64,000 nt of DNA from Cryptosporangium sp044454545 (GCF_044454545.1 NZ_JBITDV010000001.1:930001-994000), one strand, 5' to 3'. Counted from the stretch's first letter, positions 29,479 through 38,070 are shown. The notes: generated by a model not told the origin, from the letters alone. Translations and numbers: made by a program.

Positions 29479-30735
29479 CTAAGCGCCCTCCGCGCCGGCC
29501 AGCCAGCCGGCCAGCAGCGCCGCCGCTACCTGCCCGACCGTCTCGTCGCCGGGCAGGTAGCGCGCGTCGTGCAGCATCGGCCCGTCCGGGCCTTCGCCGG
29601 TACCGACGAAGTGCATCAGGATCGGCACCTGCGGACCGTAGGTGGCGAAGTCGTCGGATCCGCAGGACGCGAAGCTCGCCTCCGGCACTCCGAACGTCCT
29701 CAACCACCGGGCGGACGCCTGCGCCAGCGCCGAATCGTTGACCAGCGCGGGCTCACCCCGCCGGACGCGGTACTCGCCGGTGCACCCGTGCGCGGCGGCG
29801 ATTCCCTCGACCGCGCGGCGGATCCGGTCGTGCACCAGCGCCCGGTCCTGCTCGCGCATCGCCCGGACCGTGCCCGACGCGGTCGCGACGCCGGGCAGCA
29901 CGTTCGGGGCACCCGACCCCGCGAGCTGCGGCAGCGTCACGACGACCGGGTGCAGCGGGTCGACCGCGGCCCGCGCGACCTCCGGAACCGCGAGCACGAC
30001 CCGGCACAACGGCGGCACCGGATCGGCGGCCAGGTGCGGGTAGGCGCCGTGCCCGCCCTGGCCGGTGATCACGATGTCGACCTCGTCCACCGACGCGTTG
30101 ACCGGGCCGGGGTCGCTGGTCACGCCCCCGGCCGGAACCAGCGGTTGCACGTGGGCCGCGACCAGCGCCCGCACGTCGTGAGCGAGCAGGCGCCCGGACG
30201 CGACCACGTCCGCCGCCCCGGTGGGCCCGACCTCCTCCCGGGGTTGCAGCACCGCCACCAGGCCGAGCGGCAGCTCCAGCCGCCGGGCCGCCCGGACCAC
30301 CGCGACCAGTGCCGCGAGGTGCACGTCGTGCCCGCACGCGTGCATGGCCCCGTTCGTCGAGGCGTACGGGGCCCCGGTCGCCTCCACCACCGGTAGCCCG
30401 TCCATCTCGGCGCGGAGGCCGATCGCCGGGCCGGCCGGTCCGATCCGGACGATCCGCCCGGTTCCGGCGACGGTTTCGACCTCCGCCCCGGCGGTGCCGG
30501 CCGGGCTCGGCCCGGTCAGGCTCGGCCCGGTCAGGCTCGGCCCGGTCAGAATCGGCCCGGTCAGAATCGGCCCGGTCAGGCTCGGCCCGGTCAGAATCGC
30601 CCCGGCCACGCGGCGTGCGGTCGGTTCCTCGGCGCCGGAGACCTGCGGCGCGGCGTGCAGTTCGTGGCGCAGCGCGATCGCGGCCGGTAACTCGGCGGCG
30701 ATCAGCGACCGCCAGGCCTGCGCGAGCTCCCTCAC
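29479..30735 (-). CDS. M20 family amidohydrolase/peptidase with an LTGP repeat insert
   Basis: This 418-residue di-metal hydrolase is of the aminoacylase/hippurate hydrolase type. Metal ligands are seen in HACGHDVHL and QPREEVGPTGA, and near the end in MLHDARYLPGD. Near residue 50 a run of six [I/S]LTGP units lengthens the N-terminal domain; it is encoded by a 15-bp tandem repeat. The GTG start at 30735 overlaps the stop of the amidohydrolase gene (GTGA). It is the last gene of a four-gene operon with a permease and glutamine synthetase, suggesting release of an amino acid or amine from an N-acyl or peptide substrate. Confidence 0.88.
   Translation of the reverse strand: MRELAQAWRSLIAAELPAAIALRHELHAAPQVSGAEEPTARRVAGAILTGPSLTGPILTGPILTGPSLTGPSLTGPSPAGTAGAEVETVAGTGRIVRIGPAGPAIGLRAEMDGLPVVEATGAPYASTNGAMHACGHDVHLAALVAVVRAARRLELPLGLVAVLQPREEVGPTGAADVVASGRLLAHDVRALVAAHVQPLVPAGGVTSDPGPVNASVDEVDIVITGQGGHGAYPHLAADPVPPLCRVVLAVPEVARAAVDPLHPVVVTLPQLAGSGAPNVLPGVATASGTVRAMREQDRALVHDRIRRAVEGIAAAHGCTGEYRVRRGEPALVNDSALAQASARWLRTFGVPEASFASCGSDDFATYGPQVPILMHFVGTGEGPDGPMLHDARYLPGDETVGQVAAALLAGWLAGAEGA
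30511..30600. repeat. 15-bp tandem repeat inside the M20 gene
   Basis: Six consecutive 15-base units begin at 30511. Units read CCCGGTCAGGCTCGG or CCCGGTCAGAATCGG, the last ending in C. Two variants alternate in the order A A B B A B. On the coding (minus) strand each unit gives the pentapeptide SLTGP or ILTGP. The reading frame is preserved, so copy number could change without breaking the enzyme. Confidence 0.95.
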
Positions 30736-31874
30736 AGGCGGTAGACGCGCTCGGCGTTGGCGTGCGACACCAGGTGACCGATCCGGTCGGCGTCGGACGC
30801 CGCCCACTCGCCGCTCTCCACCCGATCGGACAACAACGCCTCCATCGCCACCCGGAACCCCAGCGCGCCCAGCACGTACAACTCCGGTGCCCCGTACGCG
30901 TCCGACGAGTACAACAGCCGCGTGAACGGTGTCACCTCGGCCACCTCGGCCAGCACCTCGATCCCGCGGCGGGGGCCGACGTAGTGCAGCACCGATCCGA
31001 CGTCCACGTGGACGTTCGGAGAGACGCAGGCCAAATACGACGCCTGCCGGTGCCACGGCCAGCAGTGCAGCAGCATGACCGGCACGGAGTGCCGGTGGAT
31101 CCAGTCGGTGAGGAGCGTCGGGTCCACGTCGGTCATCCGGATGTCGCTGTCGCCGAAGCCGACGTGGAACTGGATCGGGAGCCCGAGCTCGAGCGCGGCC
31201 TCCAGCGTCATCCGCTGCAACACCGGGTCCGCGAGCCGCCACCCGGTCCCGGCCGGGGCCTCGGATCCGTCCGGCGCGCCGGAATGCAGCCACCGTGCGG
31301 CCGCCGCCTCCACCGACGAGTCCGAAGGCGGAGACGGGTCGAGGCGGAAGCCGGTGCGGTAGGCGGCCACGGACTTCACGCCGACCGCGCCGGCCGCGGC
31401 CACGGTCGAGGCCAGCCGTTCTCCGTACCGGGCCCGGAACTCCGACGGCGACACCCCGGACGCGGCCAGTTCCTCGGCCACCGACTCCAGCCGCACGATC
31501 TCCGAGGCCGCGTTCCCGGTCAGCGCGGCCATCTGCGCCGGCGTCGTCAGCCCGGCCGGGTTGTGCCCGGTGTCGACGAGATACCGCGCCGTCCCGGTCG
31601 CGCCGAGGAACCGCCGGTTCACCTCGGCCGTCCCGAGTTCGAACCGCCGCGCGAGGTACTCCTCCGGAGCGGCGTGGGCCGGAAGGTCCAGCAGCGGCGC
31701 GCAGTGCCGCCGGATCGCCAGCCCGACCGGCGTGTCGAAGTTCGTCTCGCCCGGCGGTGGCGCGCCGCCTTCGCTGATCAGCGCCTCGACCCCGGCCCGG
31801 TCGGCCGCGGCGGTCACCACCCCGTGGCAGTGGTGGTCGACCAGCTCCCAGCCGGCGGAGATCAATACACCCAC
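30732..31874 (-). CDS. Amidohydrolase family protein, FluG N-terminal-like
   Basis: This 380-residue TIM-barrel hydrolase has the metal motif HCH in VDHHCHG at residues 15-17, the strand QFHVGFGDSD and the late LLYSSDAYGAPELYVLGA, matching the N-terminal half of fungal FluG proteins. In FluG this domain is fused to a glutamine synthetase-like domain; here the two are separate adjacent genes. The start overlaps the end of the glutamine synthetase gene by 13 bp, and its stop overlaps the M20 start. The natural substrate is unknown; an N-glutamyl amine is one possibility. Confidence 0.85.
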   Translation of the reverse strand: MGVLISAGWELVDHHCHGVVTAAADRAGVEALISEGGAPPPGETNFDTPVGLAIRRHCAPLLDLPAHAAPEEYLARRFELGTAEVNRRFLGATGTARYLVDTGHNPAGLTTPAQMAALTGNAASEIVRLESVAEELAASGVSPSEFRARYGERLASTVAAAGAVGVKSVAAYRTGFRLDPSPPSDSSVEAAAARWLHSGAPDGSEAPAGTGWRLADPVLQRMTLEAALELGLPIQFHVGFGDSDIRMTDVDPTLLTDWIHRHSVPVMLLHCWPWHRQASYLACVSPNVHVDVGSVLHYVGPRRGIEVLAEVAEVTPFTRLLYSSDAYGAPELYVLGALGFRVAMEALLSDRVESGEWAASDADRIGHLVSHANAERVYRL

Positions 31875-33253
31875 CGGTACGCCTCGGCGACCTCCGCCGG
31901 TGAACGCCCCGCCATCCGCGCCTCCTCGCCCCGGCGCACCGCGACGATCGCGTCCGCCAGCAGCTCGCCCCAGCGCTTGGAGTCGGCGGCGAAGGCCGTC
32001 AGCGCGTCGTCCATCGTGGTCGGCAGCCGCCGGACGCCGCGCGCCGCCAGTTCGGCCTCGGAGAATCGCGACGGGTCGCCGGTGATCTCCTCCGGCAGCT
32101 CGAGCCCGCGATCGACGCCGTCCAGACCGGCCGAGAGCAGCCCGGCGAACACCAGGTACGGGTTCGCGGCCAGGTCGCAGGCCTTCACCTCGAGGTTCGA
32201 CGCGCGCTCCCGCACGCCGGTCGTGCCGGTGACGACGCGCAGCGCCGCTTCCCGGGTCTCGTGTCCCCAGCAGGCGTAGACCCCGGCCCAGTGCGACGGC
32301 TGCAGCCGCAGGAAGCTGGCCGGGCTCGGCGTGTTCACGGCCGACAGCGACGGCAGCGCGTCCAGGATCCCGGCCGCGAGCGCCTCGGCGTCGGGCGTCA
32401 GGCCGTACCGCCCGGAGCCGGTGCCGTGCAGGTTCACCCCGTCGCGCCAGGCCGAGAGGTGCACGTGCCCACCGTTGCCGACCCCGCCGGCCTCGACCGC
32501 CGGTGCGAACGAGATCCGCAGGCCGTGCTTCTGCGCGAGCGCCCGGAGCGTCTGGCGCACCAGCACGGACCGGTCGGCCGCGGTCACCGGGTCGGTCGCT
32601 CCGACCGAGATCTCGAACTGCCCCGGGGCGTACTCCGGGTGGACCTGGTCGACGTCGACGTCCTGCGCGGCCATCGCCTCGAGCACCTCGGCGCAGAACT
32701 CGCTCTGCTCGACCAGTCGCGTCATCCCGTAGGCCGGGCCGGTGCAGGCCGGTTCGAACGCCGGCCCCGGCGCGTCCCCACGACCGAGCACGAACTCGAT
32801 CTCGACCGCGGCCTTGAACGTCAGCCCGCGCGCGGCGGCCTCCCCGACGACCCGGCGCAGCAGCGATCGCGAGCAGTTGACGTGCGGTACACCGTCCTGG
32901 GTCAGCCGGTCGACCGGCGCCCAGGCCCAGCCGGGCTGGGCGGCCAGCACGGTCAGCTGGTCGAGGTCCGGGTAGAGCCGCAAGTCACCGTCGGGGCCAC
33001 CCTGCTTGTCACTGCCGACGATCGAGTCGTCGGCGAGGAACAGGTCGAACACCGGCGACATCCCGACGCCCCACTGCACGGCCGAGGCCAGCGCGGAGAC
33101 CGGCACGGTCTTCACCCTGGTGATGCCCGCGGTGTCGACGTAGGTCAGTGCGGCGCCGTGCACCCCGAGCGGAAGCAGCTCGTGCGCGATCTGCTGCGCC
33201 CGGGCCGCCTGGCCCTCGTGCCCGCCCGGCACCGGATCAGCGGGAAAACTCAT
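31862..33253 (-). CDS. Glutamine synthetase family protein (GlnA-like, FluG/PuuA type)
   Basis: This 463-residue enzyme has the GS fold: the Glu-rich AVEIEFVLG, then DVDVDQVHPEYAPGQFEIS, GNGGHVHLS and the late KACDLAANPYLVFAGLL. It is closer to gamma-glutamyl amide or polyamine ligases than to assimilatory GlnA, and lacks the usual adenylylation-site neighbourhood. It probably glutamylates an amine. The ATG at 33253 overlaps the permease stop (ATGA), and the 3' end overlaps the amidohydrolase start by 13 bp. Location beside a permease fits an amine uptake and catabolism operon. Confidence 0.88.
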   Translation of the reverse strand: MSFPADPVPGGHEGQAARAQQIAHELLPLGVHGAALTYVDTAGITRVKTVPVSALASAVQWGVGMSPVFDLFLADDSIVGSDKQGGPDGDLRLYPDLDQLTVLAAQPGWAWAPVDRLTQDGVPHVNCSRSLLRRVVGEAAARGLTFKAAVEIEFVLGRGDAPGPAFEPACTGPAYGMTRLVEQSEFCAEVLEAMAAQDVDVDQVHPEYAPGQFEISVGATDPVTAADRSVLVRQTLRALAQKHGLRISFAPAVEAGGVGNGGHVHLSAWRDGVNLHGTGSGRYGLTPDAEALAAGILDALPSLSAVNTPSPASFLRLQPSHWAGVYACWGHETREAALRVVTGTTGVRERASNLEVKACDLAANPYLVFAGLLSAGLDGVDRGLELPEEITGDPSRFSEAELAARGVRRLPTTMDDALTAFAADSKRWGELLADAIVAVRRGEEARMAGRSPAEVAEAYRWVY

Positions 33254-34701
33254 GCGTGCTCCTTTGCCGCCGTCAGTCCCTCGTCCGCGGTGAGCGCCGC
33301 TCCGGCCCGACGGGTCAGCCGCGGCGCGGCCAGCACCGCCACCAGCCCGACCAGCAGCCAGACGGCCGCGACCAGAGGCGCGACCAGGCTCTTGCCCTCC
33401 GGCAGCGGGATCACGTTGCGGTAGAGCGTGTAGCCCAGCACGACCAGCCCGGCGAGCGGCACGACCACCTCCCACATCCGGACGCTCACGTCACGACAAA
33501 CGAACAGCAAGCGGATCACACCCACCGAGGCCAGGACATACACCACCAGAAGCACCAACGTACCGATCACACCCGCCGCGACGAAGACCGCGAGCGACGT
33601 GTCGGACCCGCTCCGGTAAACCAGCCAGAGCACCACCTCGATCACCCCGGCGGCGACGACGACCCCGGCCGCCGCGCCGACCGGCGTCCGCCGGGTCGGG
33701 GAAACCCTCGCCAGAGGGGCCGGCGCGAGGCCGTCCCGAGCCATCGCGAACAGCAGGCGGGACGCACCGACCGCGCAGGCCAGCGCACAGCCGAAGGCGC
33801 TGATCGCCGCGCCCAGGCTGATCAGGTCGCCGAGCCAGGCCCCGACGTACTGCGTGCCCAGGTCGCCGAAGAGCGACCCCGACGCACCGAACTTCTCCAG
33901 GCCGGCCGCGTCGGTGCCGAAGCCCATCACCTCGACCCAGGTGACGAACACGAAGTAGACGCCGCCGAAGATCGCGGTGCCGAGGATCGCCCGGGGGATG
34001 TCCCGCCGGGGCCGGCGGGTCTCCTCGCCGAGCGTCGCCGCGGCCTCGAACCCGGCGAACGACAGGAACCCGAACACGACGCCGAGGAACAGCGCGCTGG
34101 TGTCGGTGCCCGTCGACACCGTGAACGGAGACGTCGTGAACTTGCCGTCGCCACTGACCTTGACCAGCACGATGATCGCCACGACCAGGATCAGCGCGAC
34201 CGTCGACGCCTCGACGATCAGCAGTACCCGGGTGCCGAGCCGGATCGGCGAGATCGTCAGCCAGAGCACCCCGAGCAGGACCAGGCCGACGATCGGCAGC
34301 ACGATCCAGTCCGGCGGGGAGTCCCAGAGACCGGTCCCGTCCAGGAACGACACCAGGAAGCGGGCCGACGCCGTCGCGGTGACGACGCTGTAGAACAGGT
34401 AGGTGCCGAGCAGGCCCCAGCCCGCGACGACACCCGGGCGGGCGCCCAGTGTCGCCCCGACGAAGCCGTACACGGATCCGGAGTGGTGGAACTTCTGGGT
34501 CAGGCGCACGAACGTGTACGCGACGAGCAGGACTCCGGCGGTGGCCAGGGCAAAAGTGAGCGGGATGGCCCGTCCGACGCTGCCCACCATGCCCTGTGGA
34601 TTGATGTTCGCCGCCATCGACGGCGCCATGAGGGCGACGGAGATCCCGACGGCCTCCCAGATGCTCAATTCGCGGCCGAGCCGCGGACCCTCACCAGCCA
34701 C
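33250..34701 (-). CDS. APC family amino acid/amine permease
   Basis: This 483-residue membrane transporter has about twelve hydrophobic segments and the N-terminal block LSIWEAVGISVALMAPSMAANINPQG. The cytoplasmic stretch FLSFAGFEAAATLGEETRRPRRDIPRAI is the APC signature. The GTG start at 34701 has GAGGAG about seven bases upstream. It heads the operon permease, glutamine synthetase, amidohydrolase and M20 peptidase, so its cargo is probably an amino acid or amine that the three enzymes process. The region upstream holds a decayed gene and tandem repeats. Confidence 0.92.
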   Translation of the reverse strand: MAGEGPRLGRELSIWEAVGISVALMAPSMAANINPQGMVGSVGRAIPLTFALATAGVLLVAYTFVRLTQKFHHSGSVYGFVGATLGARPGVVAGWGLLGTYLFYSVVTATASARFLVSFLDGTGLWDSPPDWIVLPIVGLVLLGVLWLTISPIRLGTRVLLIVEASTVALILVVAIIVLVKVSGDGKFTTSPFTVSTGTDTSALFLGVVFGFLSFAGFEAAATLGEETRRPRRDIPRAILGTAIFGGVYFVFVTWVEVMGFGTDAAGLEKFGASGSLFGDLGTQYVGAWLGDLISLGAAISAFGCALACAVGASRLLFAMARDGLAPAPLARVSPTRRTPVGAAAGVVVAAGVIEVVLWLVYRSGSDTSLAVFVAAGVIGTLVLLVVYVLASVGVIRLLFVCRDVSVRMWEVVVPLAGLVVLGYTLYRNVIPLPEGKSLVAPLVAAVWLLVGLVAVLAAPRLTRRAGAALTADEGLTAAKEHA

Positions 34702-34899
34702 GGGTCACTCCTCGTCAACCGGTAGTTCACGTGCGACGACGCAGGTCTATACCACTTCGTGCCGCCGGACAAGGGGGTGGGTGGAAACGTCCCCGATGTC
34801 TTGTCGAGCACGAGGGCGCCGTCGGCCGACCCGGCCTCGGGAGCGCCGGGCACGAGCGCGCGGGCTCCGGGAGCGCGCAGGTGAGACCGCTCGGATCCG

Positions 34900-35231
34900 G
34901 GGTCGCACCGCGCCGCGGTGAGGTCGGCGGCGCGCTCCTCGTCGGTGCCGGCTACGGACCGGGCTGAGCCAGCACGTGCTCGCCGAGCCCCACGTCGAGC
35001 CCGGCCCGGCCGAGCCCCACGTCGAGCCCGGCCGAGCGCAGCCGAGCGCAGCCGAGCGCAGCCGAGCGCAGCCGAGCGCAGCCGGTCGGGCGACACCGCG
35101 TTGCGGGTGGCGATCACCGCGACCCGGTCACCCGGCCGGACCCGCTCCGGGCGGTAGGCCCCGGCCTCCCGGGGCGCCCCGCGGTCCGAGCCACCGCGGG
35201 AGTTCGCGGTGCCGCCGTCGATCCCCGGCAC
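34900..35231 (-). pseudogene. Decayed N-terminal fragment of an LD-carboxypeptidase (S66)
   Basis: On the minus strand the frame encodes VRPGDRVAVIATRNAVSPDRL, the usual N-terminal strand of S66 LD-carboxypeptidases. About 45 residues later comes AGTDEERAADLTAA, another conserved stretch of that family. The two lie in one frame, but the sequence between them is replaced by Arg/Ala-rich repeats, and nothing after the second block matches, including the catalytic Ser and GGYG region. This is a recognisable remnant rather than a working gene. It lies just upstream of the permease operon, where a peptidase gene would fit. Its true start is not clear. Confidence 0.5.
34982..35083. repeat. Short tandem repeats within the decayed LD-carboxypeptidase
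   Basis: A 25-base unit beginning GCCGAGCCCCACGTC occurs perfectly at 34982-35006 and 35009-35033 (27-base period). It is followed by five perfect copies of the 10-base unit GCCGAGCGCA from 35031 to 35080, with a partial sixth. The 10-base period does not preserve reading frame, which fits a non-coding or dead region. Confidence 0.95.
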
Positions 35232-35248
35232 CGGGCCGAGGTCGGTAG

Positions 35249-35752
35249 TCAGGACGACATGATCGTGGTGACGTCCACTTTGCGGCCGACGCCGGCCACG
35301 TGGCGGCCCGCCACGGTCACCCGGCGGTGCAGCCAGAGCGCCCCGACGATCGTCCACGCGAGCGTGGCCGGGCCGATCAGCGCGAAGCCCATCAGTGCCA
35401 TGAACTGCAGGTTCCAGCCCGAGCCGCCGCCCAGGACGACCGCGAGCGTGTGTCCTTCGAGGAGCAGGAGCGCGGTACCGGCGGCGATCGCCGCGGTCCA
35501 GTGCGGCACCGCGGCCGGCTCGCGGAGCCAGTGCGAAGCCGCCCACGCGGTGTAGCCGACCACCACGGCCAGCACCAGCATCAGCATCACCGAGCTACCG
35601 GCGTCGGCGGCCCGGATGAACAACCCGACCGCCACCACGCCGGCGGCGACACCCGCGACCGACCAGGTGAGCTGGCGGCCGGAGCGGCGGGCCGCCCGGC
35701 CCGTCCCGCCCAGCCCGGCGGCTAACAGCACAGCGAGCAGAAACGCGATCAC
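35249..35752 (-). CDS. Small multi-pass membrane protein of unknown function
   Basis: This 167-residue product has about five hydrophobic segments (first IAFLLAVLLAAGLGG, then LTWSVAGVAAGVVAVGLFI, VMLMLVLAVVVGYTAWAA, AAIAAGTALLLLEG and FMALMGFALIGPATLAWTIVGALWL). It ends in a short basic tail. No family was recognised. The GTG at 35752 follows GGGGAGG four bases upstream, a strong site. It is transcribed toward the decayed LD-carboxypeptidase and lies between that and a methyltransferase gene on the same strand. Function unknown. Confidence 0.75.
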   Translation of the reverse strand: MIAFLLAVLLAAGLGGTGRAARRSGRQLTWSVAGVAAGVVAVGLFIRAADAGSSVMLMLVLAVVVGYTAWAASHWLREPAAVPHWTAAIAAGTALLLLEGHTLAVVLGGGSGWNLQFMALMGFALIGPATLAWTIVGALWLHRRVTVAGRHVAGVGRKVDVTTIMSS

Positions 35753-35845
35753 ATCGCCTCCCCAGGGGCACGACGTCCGTTTCTGCCCTGTTATCCGATA
35801 CCGCCCTCTGCCGAAACGTCTCCAGGTCAGGGCCGCCGCCGACGC

Positions 35846-36652
35846 TCAGCGAAGCCGGCCCACTCCGCCCAGGCAGGCCACATCGGCCGGGTCCGGACGC
35901 TCGCCCTCGCCCGGCCGCCACTCCGAGATCACCGTGATGCCGGGTTCGACGAGCTCCATGCCGTCGAAATACCCGGCCAGCTCGGCGCCGCTGCGGAGCT
36001 GGAACTCCCCGCCGCCCCGCGTCATGGCCGCCAGCGTGTCGGCGGTGGCCGGCGGCAGGTAGTCGGCGCTGCCGTGCGAGATGGCCAGGAAACTCCCGGC
36101 CGGCAACGCGTCGGTGAGCGTCCGGACCAGCGCGTACGAATCCGCCTGCGAGTCCGGGACGAAGTGCAGCACCGCGATCAGCATCAGCGCCACCGGCTGC
36201 GACAGGTCGAGCGACTCGGCGGCGCGCGACAGGATGCGGGCCGGGTCCCGCAGGTCGGCCTCGAGGTAGGAGGTCTCCCCCTGGCGCGTCGACGTCAGCA
36301 GCGCCCGGGCGTGCGTCATCACCAGCGGGTCGTTGTCGACGTAGACGATCCGCGACTCGGGCGCGATGCGCTGTGCGACCTCGTGCGTGTTGTCGGCGGT
36401 CGGCAGCCCGGTGCCGACGTCGAGGAACTGCCGGATCCCGGCCTCGCGGGCCAGGTACGTGACGACCCGTCGCAGGAACGCGCGGTTCTGCACCGCCCAG
36501 ACCCGCGCGGTCGGGAAGATCTGGGCCATCTGCTCGCCCGACTCGCGGTCGACGGCGAAGTTGTCCTTGCCGCCGAGCCAGTAGTTGTACCGGCGGGCGG
36601 AGTGGGGCACCGTCGTGTCGATGCCCGCGAACACGGGCGAGTCCGAACTCAT
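35846..36652 (-). CDS. SAM-dependent methyltransferase, DUF574 type
   Basis: This 268-residue protein belongs to the S-adenosyl methyltransferase family abundant in Streptomyces and relatives. Signatures are HSARRYNYWLGGKDNFAVDR at the N-terminus, the SAM-binding QFLDVGTGLPT, VYVDNDPLVMTHARALL and PVALMLIAVLHFVPD. Substrates are unknown; most copies are tied to development or secondary metabolism. The ATG at 36652 was taken as the start because the family N-terminus is complete from there. It is a single gene with no visible operon partner. Confidence 0.92.
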   Translation of the reverse strand: MSSDSPVFAGIDTTVPHSARRYNYWLGGKDNFAVDRESGEQMAQIFPTARVWAVQNRAFLRRVVTYLAREAGIRQFLDVGTGLPTADNTHEVAQRIAPESRIVYVDNDPLVMTHARALLTSTRQGETSYLEADLRDPARILSRAAESLDLSQPVALMLIAVLHFVPDSQADSYALVRTLTDALPAGSFLAISHGSADYLPPATADTLAAMTRGGGEFQLRSGAELAGYFDGMELVEPGITVISEWRPGEGERPDPADVACLGGVGRLR

Positions 36653-36773
36653 GGCGGCGCCTCTCGGTCTGCTCCCCGAATCTCGCGCCGTTCATCGTAC
36701 TGATGCGATTGCGCCATCCGTCGGCGGTCAGTCGCCAGTGAACCTACCGGCGGTGTTCCGCCGGGCGGCGTAG

Positions 36774-36808
36774 AAAAAAGGGCGGGACCGTCACGCGTGG
36801 TCCCGCCC
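36774..36808 (-). terminator. Rho-independent terminator of the cbtBA operon
   Basis: A perfect 10-bp stem (GGGCGGGACC and GGTCCCGCCC) with a nine-base loop occupies 36780-36808. On the minus strand it is followed by TTTTTT (36779-36774). It lies just beyond the cbtA stop at 36819 and is oriented for that operon. It is the clearest intrinsic terminator in the window. Confidence 0.92.
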
Positions 36809-36818
36809 CGATCCGGCC

Positions 36819-37682
36819 TCAGGCCGGTACCGCGTCCGGGGCGCCGGTGGGCGCGGCTGCCGTCCGCGGGGCGAGCACACGCTCGGCGAGCGGACCGAAG
36901 ACCAGGCCGAACGCGCCCCAGAGGACGAGCTGGGCCCCGACCGAGTACAGACGGAACGTGGCCAGCACGTCGGCCGGGAAGCCCTCGTAGACGATCCGGC
37001 CGCTCGGATCACGCAGCGGGAGGGGCGTCTCGGTGGCGCGTTCGCTGCCGGTCGCGGCCACGTTCGCCGCGAGGTGGCCGAGCGGCGGCAGCAGCAGCAT
37101 CACGACCCCGCAGGCGACGACGTACGCACCGCCGGCCAGCAGCGTCGCGTTCCAGTTCCCGAAGCGGGGCGCGAGCCGCTGGCCGAGCCAGACCGCACCG
37201 CCGAGGAACACCAGCGACGCGAGCACCATCAGCAGGTACAGGCCACCGCGGGTGCCGATCGTGTCGTCGTTGCCGACCGCGGGCGGGTTGGCCGGGTACT
37301 TCAGCCAGGGCACCAGGAACAGCCCGACGAACGCACCGCCGGCGACCAGCATCGCCAGCACGCGCGGCCGTACGGCCCCGACCCGGCCGAGGCAGATCGC
37401 GTAGATCACGGTGGCCAGCAGGCCCATCGCGAGACCGAACACGATCATGCCGACGCCGATCCCGACGTTGGCCTGGACGGCCCGGGTGAACGTCTCCGGC
37501 TCCGGGCCCGGGATCGGCAGGCGGGCTGCCTGGTCGAGCGCCTCCTGGGCGGCGCCGCGACCCTGTTCGTAGTCGATGGCCTTCTGGATCTGCGGTTCGG
37601 CGAAGATCCGCGCGAAGACGAACGCGCACAGGCCACCGATCCCGCCGGCCAAAGCGCCGCGCAGGAGCAGTTTCAGCTCCAT
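36819..37682 (-). CDS. cbtA: CbtA-like cobalt transporter subunit
   Basis: This 287-residue membrane protein is the large subunit of a predicted B12-regulated cobalt transporter. It begins MELKLLLRGALAGGIGGLCAFVFARIFAEP, the standard CbtA N-terminus, and has about six hydrophobic segments plus the loop FLVPWLKYPANPPAVG conserved in the family. Its ATG overlaps the cbtB stop by one base (TGATG). A cobalamin riboswitch lies upstream of cbtB, and a terminator follows the gene. Cobalt transport by CbtAB is known mainly from genomic association. Confidence 0.92.
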   Translation of the reverse strand: MELKLLLRGALAGGIGGLCAFVFARIFAEPQIQKAIDYEQGRGAAQEALDQAARLPIPGPEPETFTRAVQANVGIGVGMIVFGLAMGLLATVIYAICLGRVGAVRPRVLAMLVAGGAFVGLFLVPWLKYPANPPAVGNDDTIGTRGGLYLLMVLASLVFLGGAVWLGQRLAPRFGNWNATLLAGGAYVVACGVVMLLLPPLGHLAANVAATGSERATETPLPLRDPSGRIVYEGFPADVLATFRLYSVGAQLVLWGAFGLVFGPLAERVLAPRTAAAPTGAPDAVPA

Positions 37683-37912
37683 CAGTGGCAGGGGAAACCG
37701 ATGAAGTGACGCGCGTCGTGCACGAACTCGTGGATGTGCACGTCGTTGCCGAAGACCGAGACCGCACCCTGGTCGACGCCGACGAAGTAGTAGGCCAGCA
37801 GGGCCAGTAACGCGGCGGCACCGAGGTAGACGGCACCGCGCGAGCCGGAGATGACCACCGGCGTGGCAGCGGGCCTGGCCGTGGGCCGGACAGCGGCGGA
37901 CGGAGTTGTCAC
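37682..37912 (-). CDS. cbtB: CbtB-like cobalt transporter subunit
   Basis: This 76-residue protein has a single membrane helix (AVYLGAAALLALLAYYFVG) and the His-rich C-terminus HEFVHDARHFIGFPCH, the CbtB metal-binding signature. The GTG start at 37912 has AGAGGAGG six bases upstream. It is the first gene of the cbtBA operon, 57 bases or so below the riboswitch core. Together with CbtA it should form a cobalt uptake system active when B12 is low. Confidence 0.93.
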   Translation of the reverse strand: MTTPSAAVRPTARPAATPVVISGSRGAVYLGAAALLALLAYYFVGVDQGAVSVFGNDVHIHEFVHDARHFIGFPCH

Positions 37913-37934
37913 GTAAAGCCTCCTCTGGGGATCG

Positions 37935-38070
37935 TGCGTCCCCTTGCATGTAGGGCCTCGAGACGGCGCCAGTATCTGACTCACCGGCGGGAGCCGGCAC
38001 ACAGTGGCGCGACCGTGCTGGGTTTTCACCAGCTTCCTCGCACCGTCACGTGGGTTCGAACATAAGGCCG
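37935..38070 (-). promoter_or_regulatory. Cobalamin (B12) riboswitch
   Basis: Read on the minus strand, the core includes GAGGAAGCTGGTGAAAACCC, then CGCGCCACTGTG and, further on, GAGTCAGATACTGGC. These are the conserved elements of the cobalamin riboswitch (B12 box and flanking helices), in the right order and spacing between about 38050 and 37965. The outer P1 stem boundaries are approximate. It lies directly upstream of cbtB, whose strong ribosome site would be controlled by adenosylcobalamin binding, shutting off cobalt uptake when B12 is plentiful. Confidence 0.92.
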
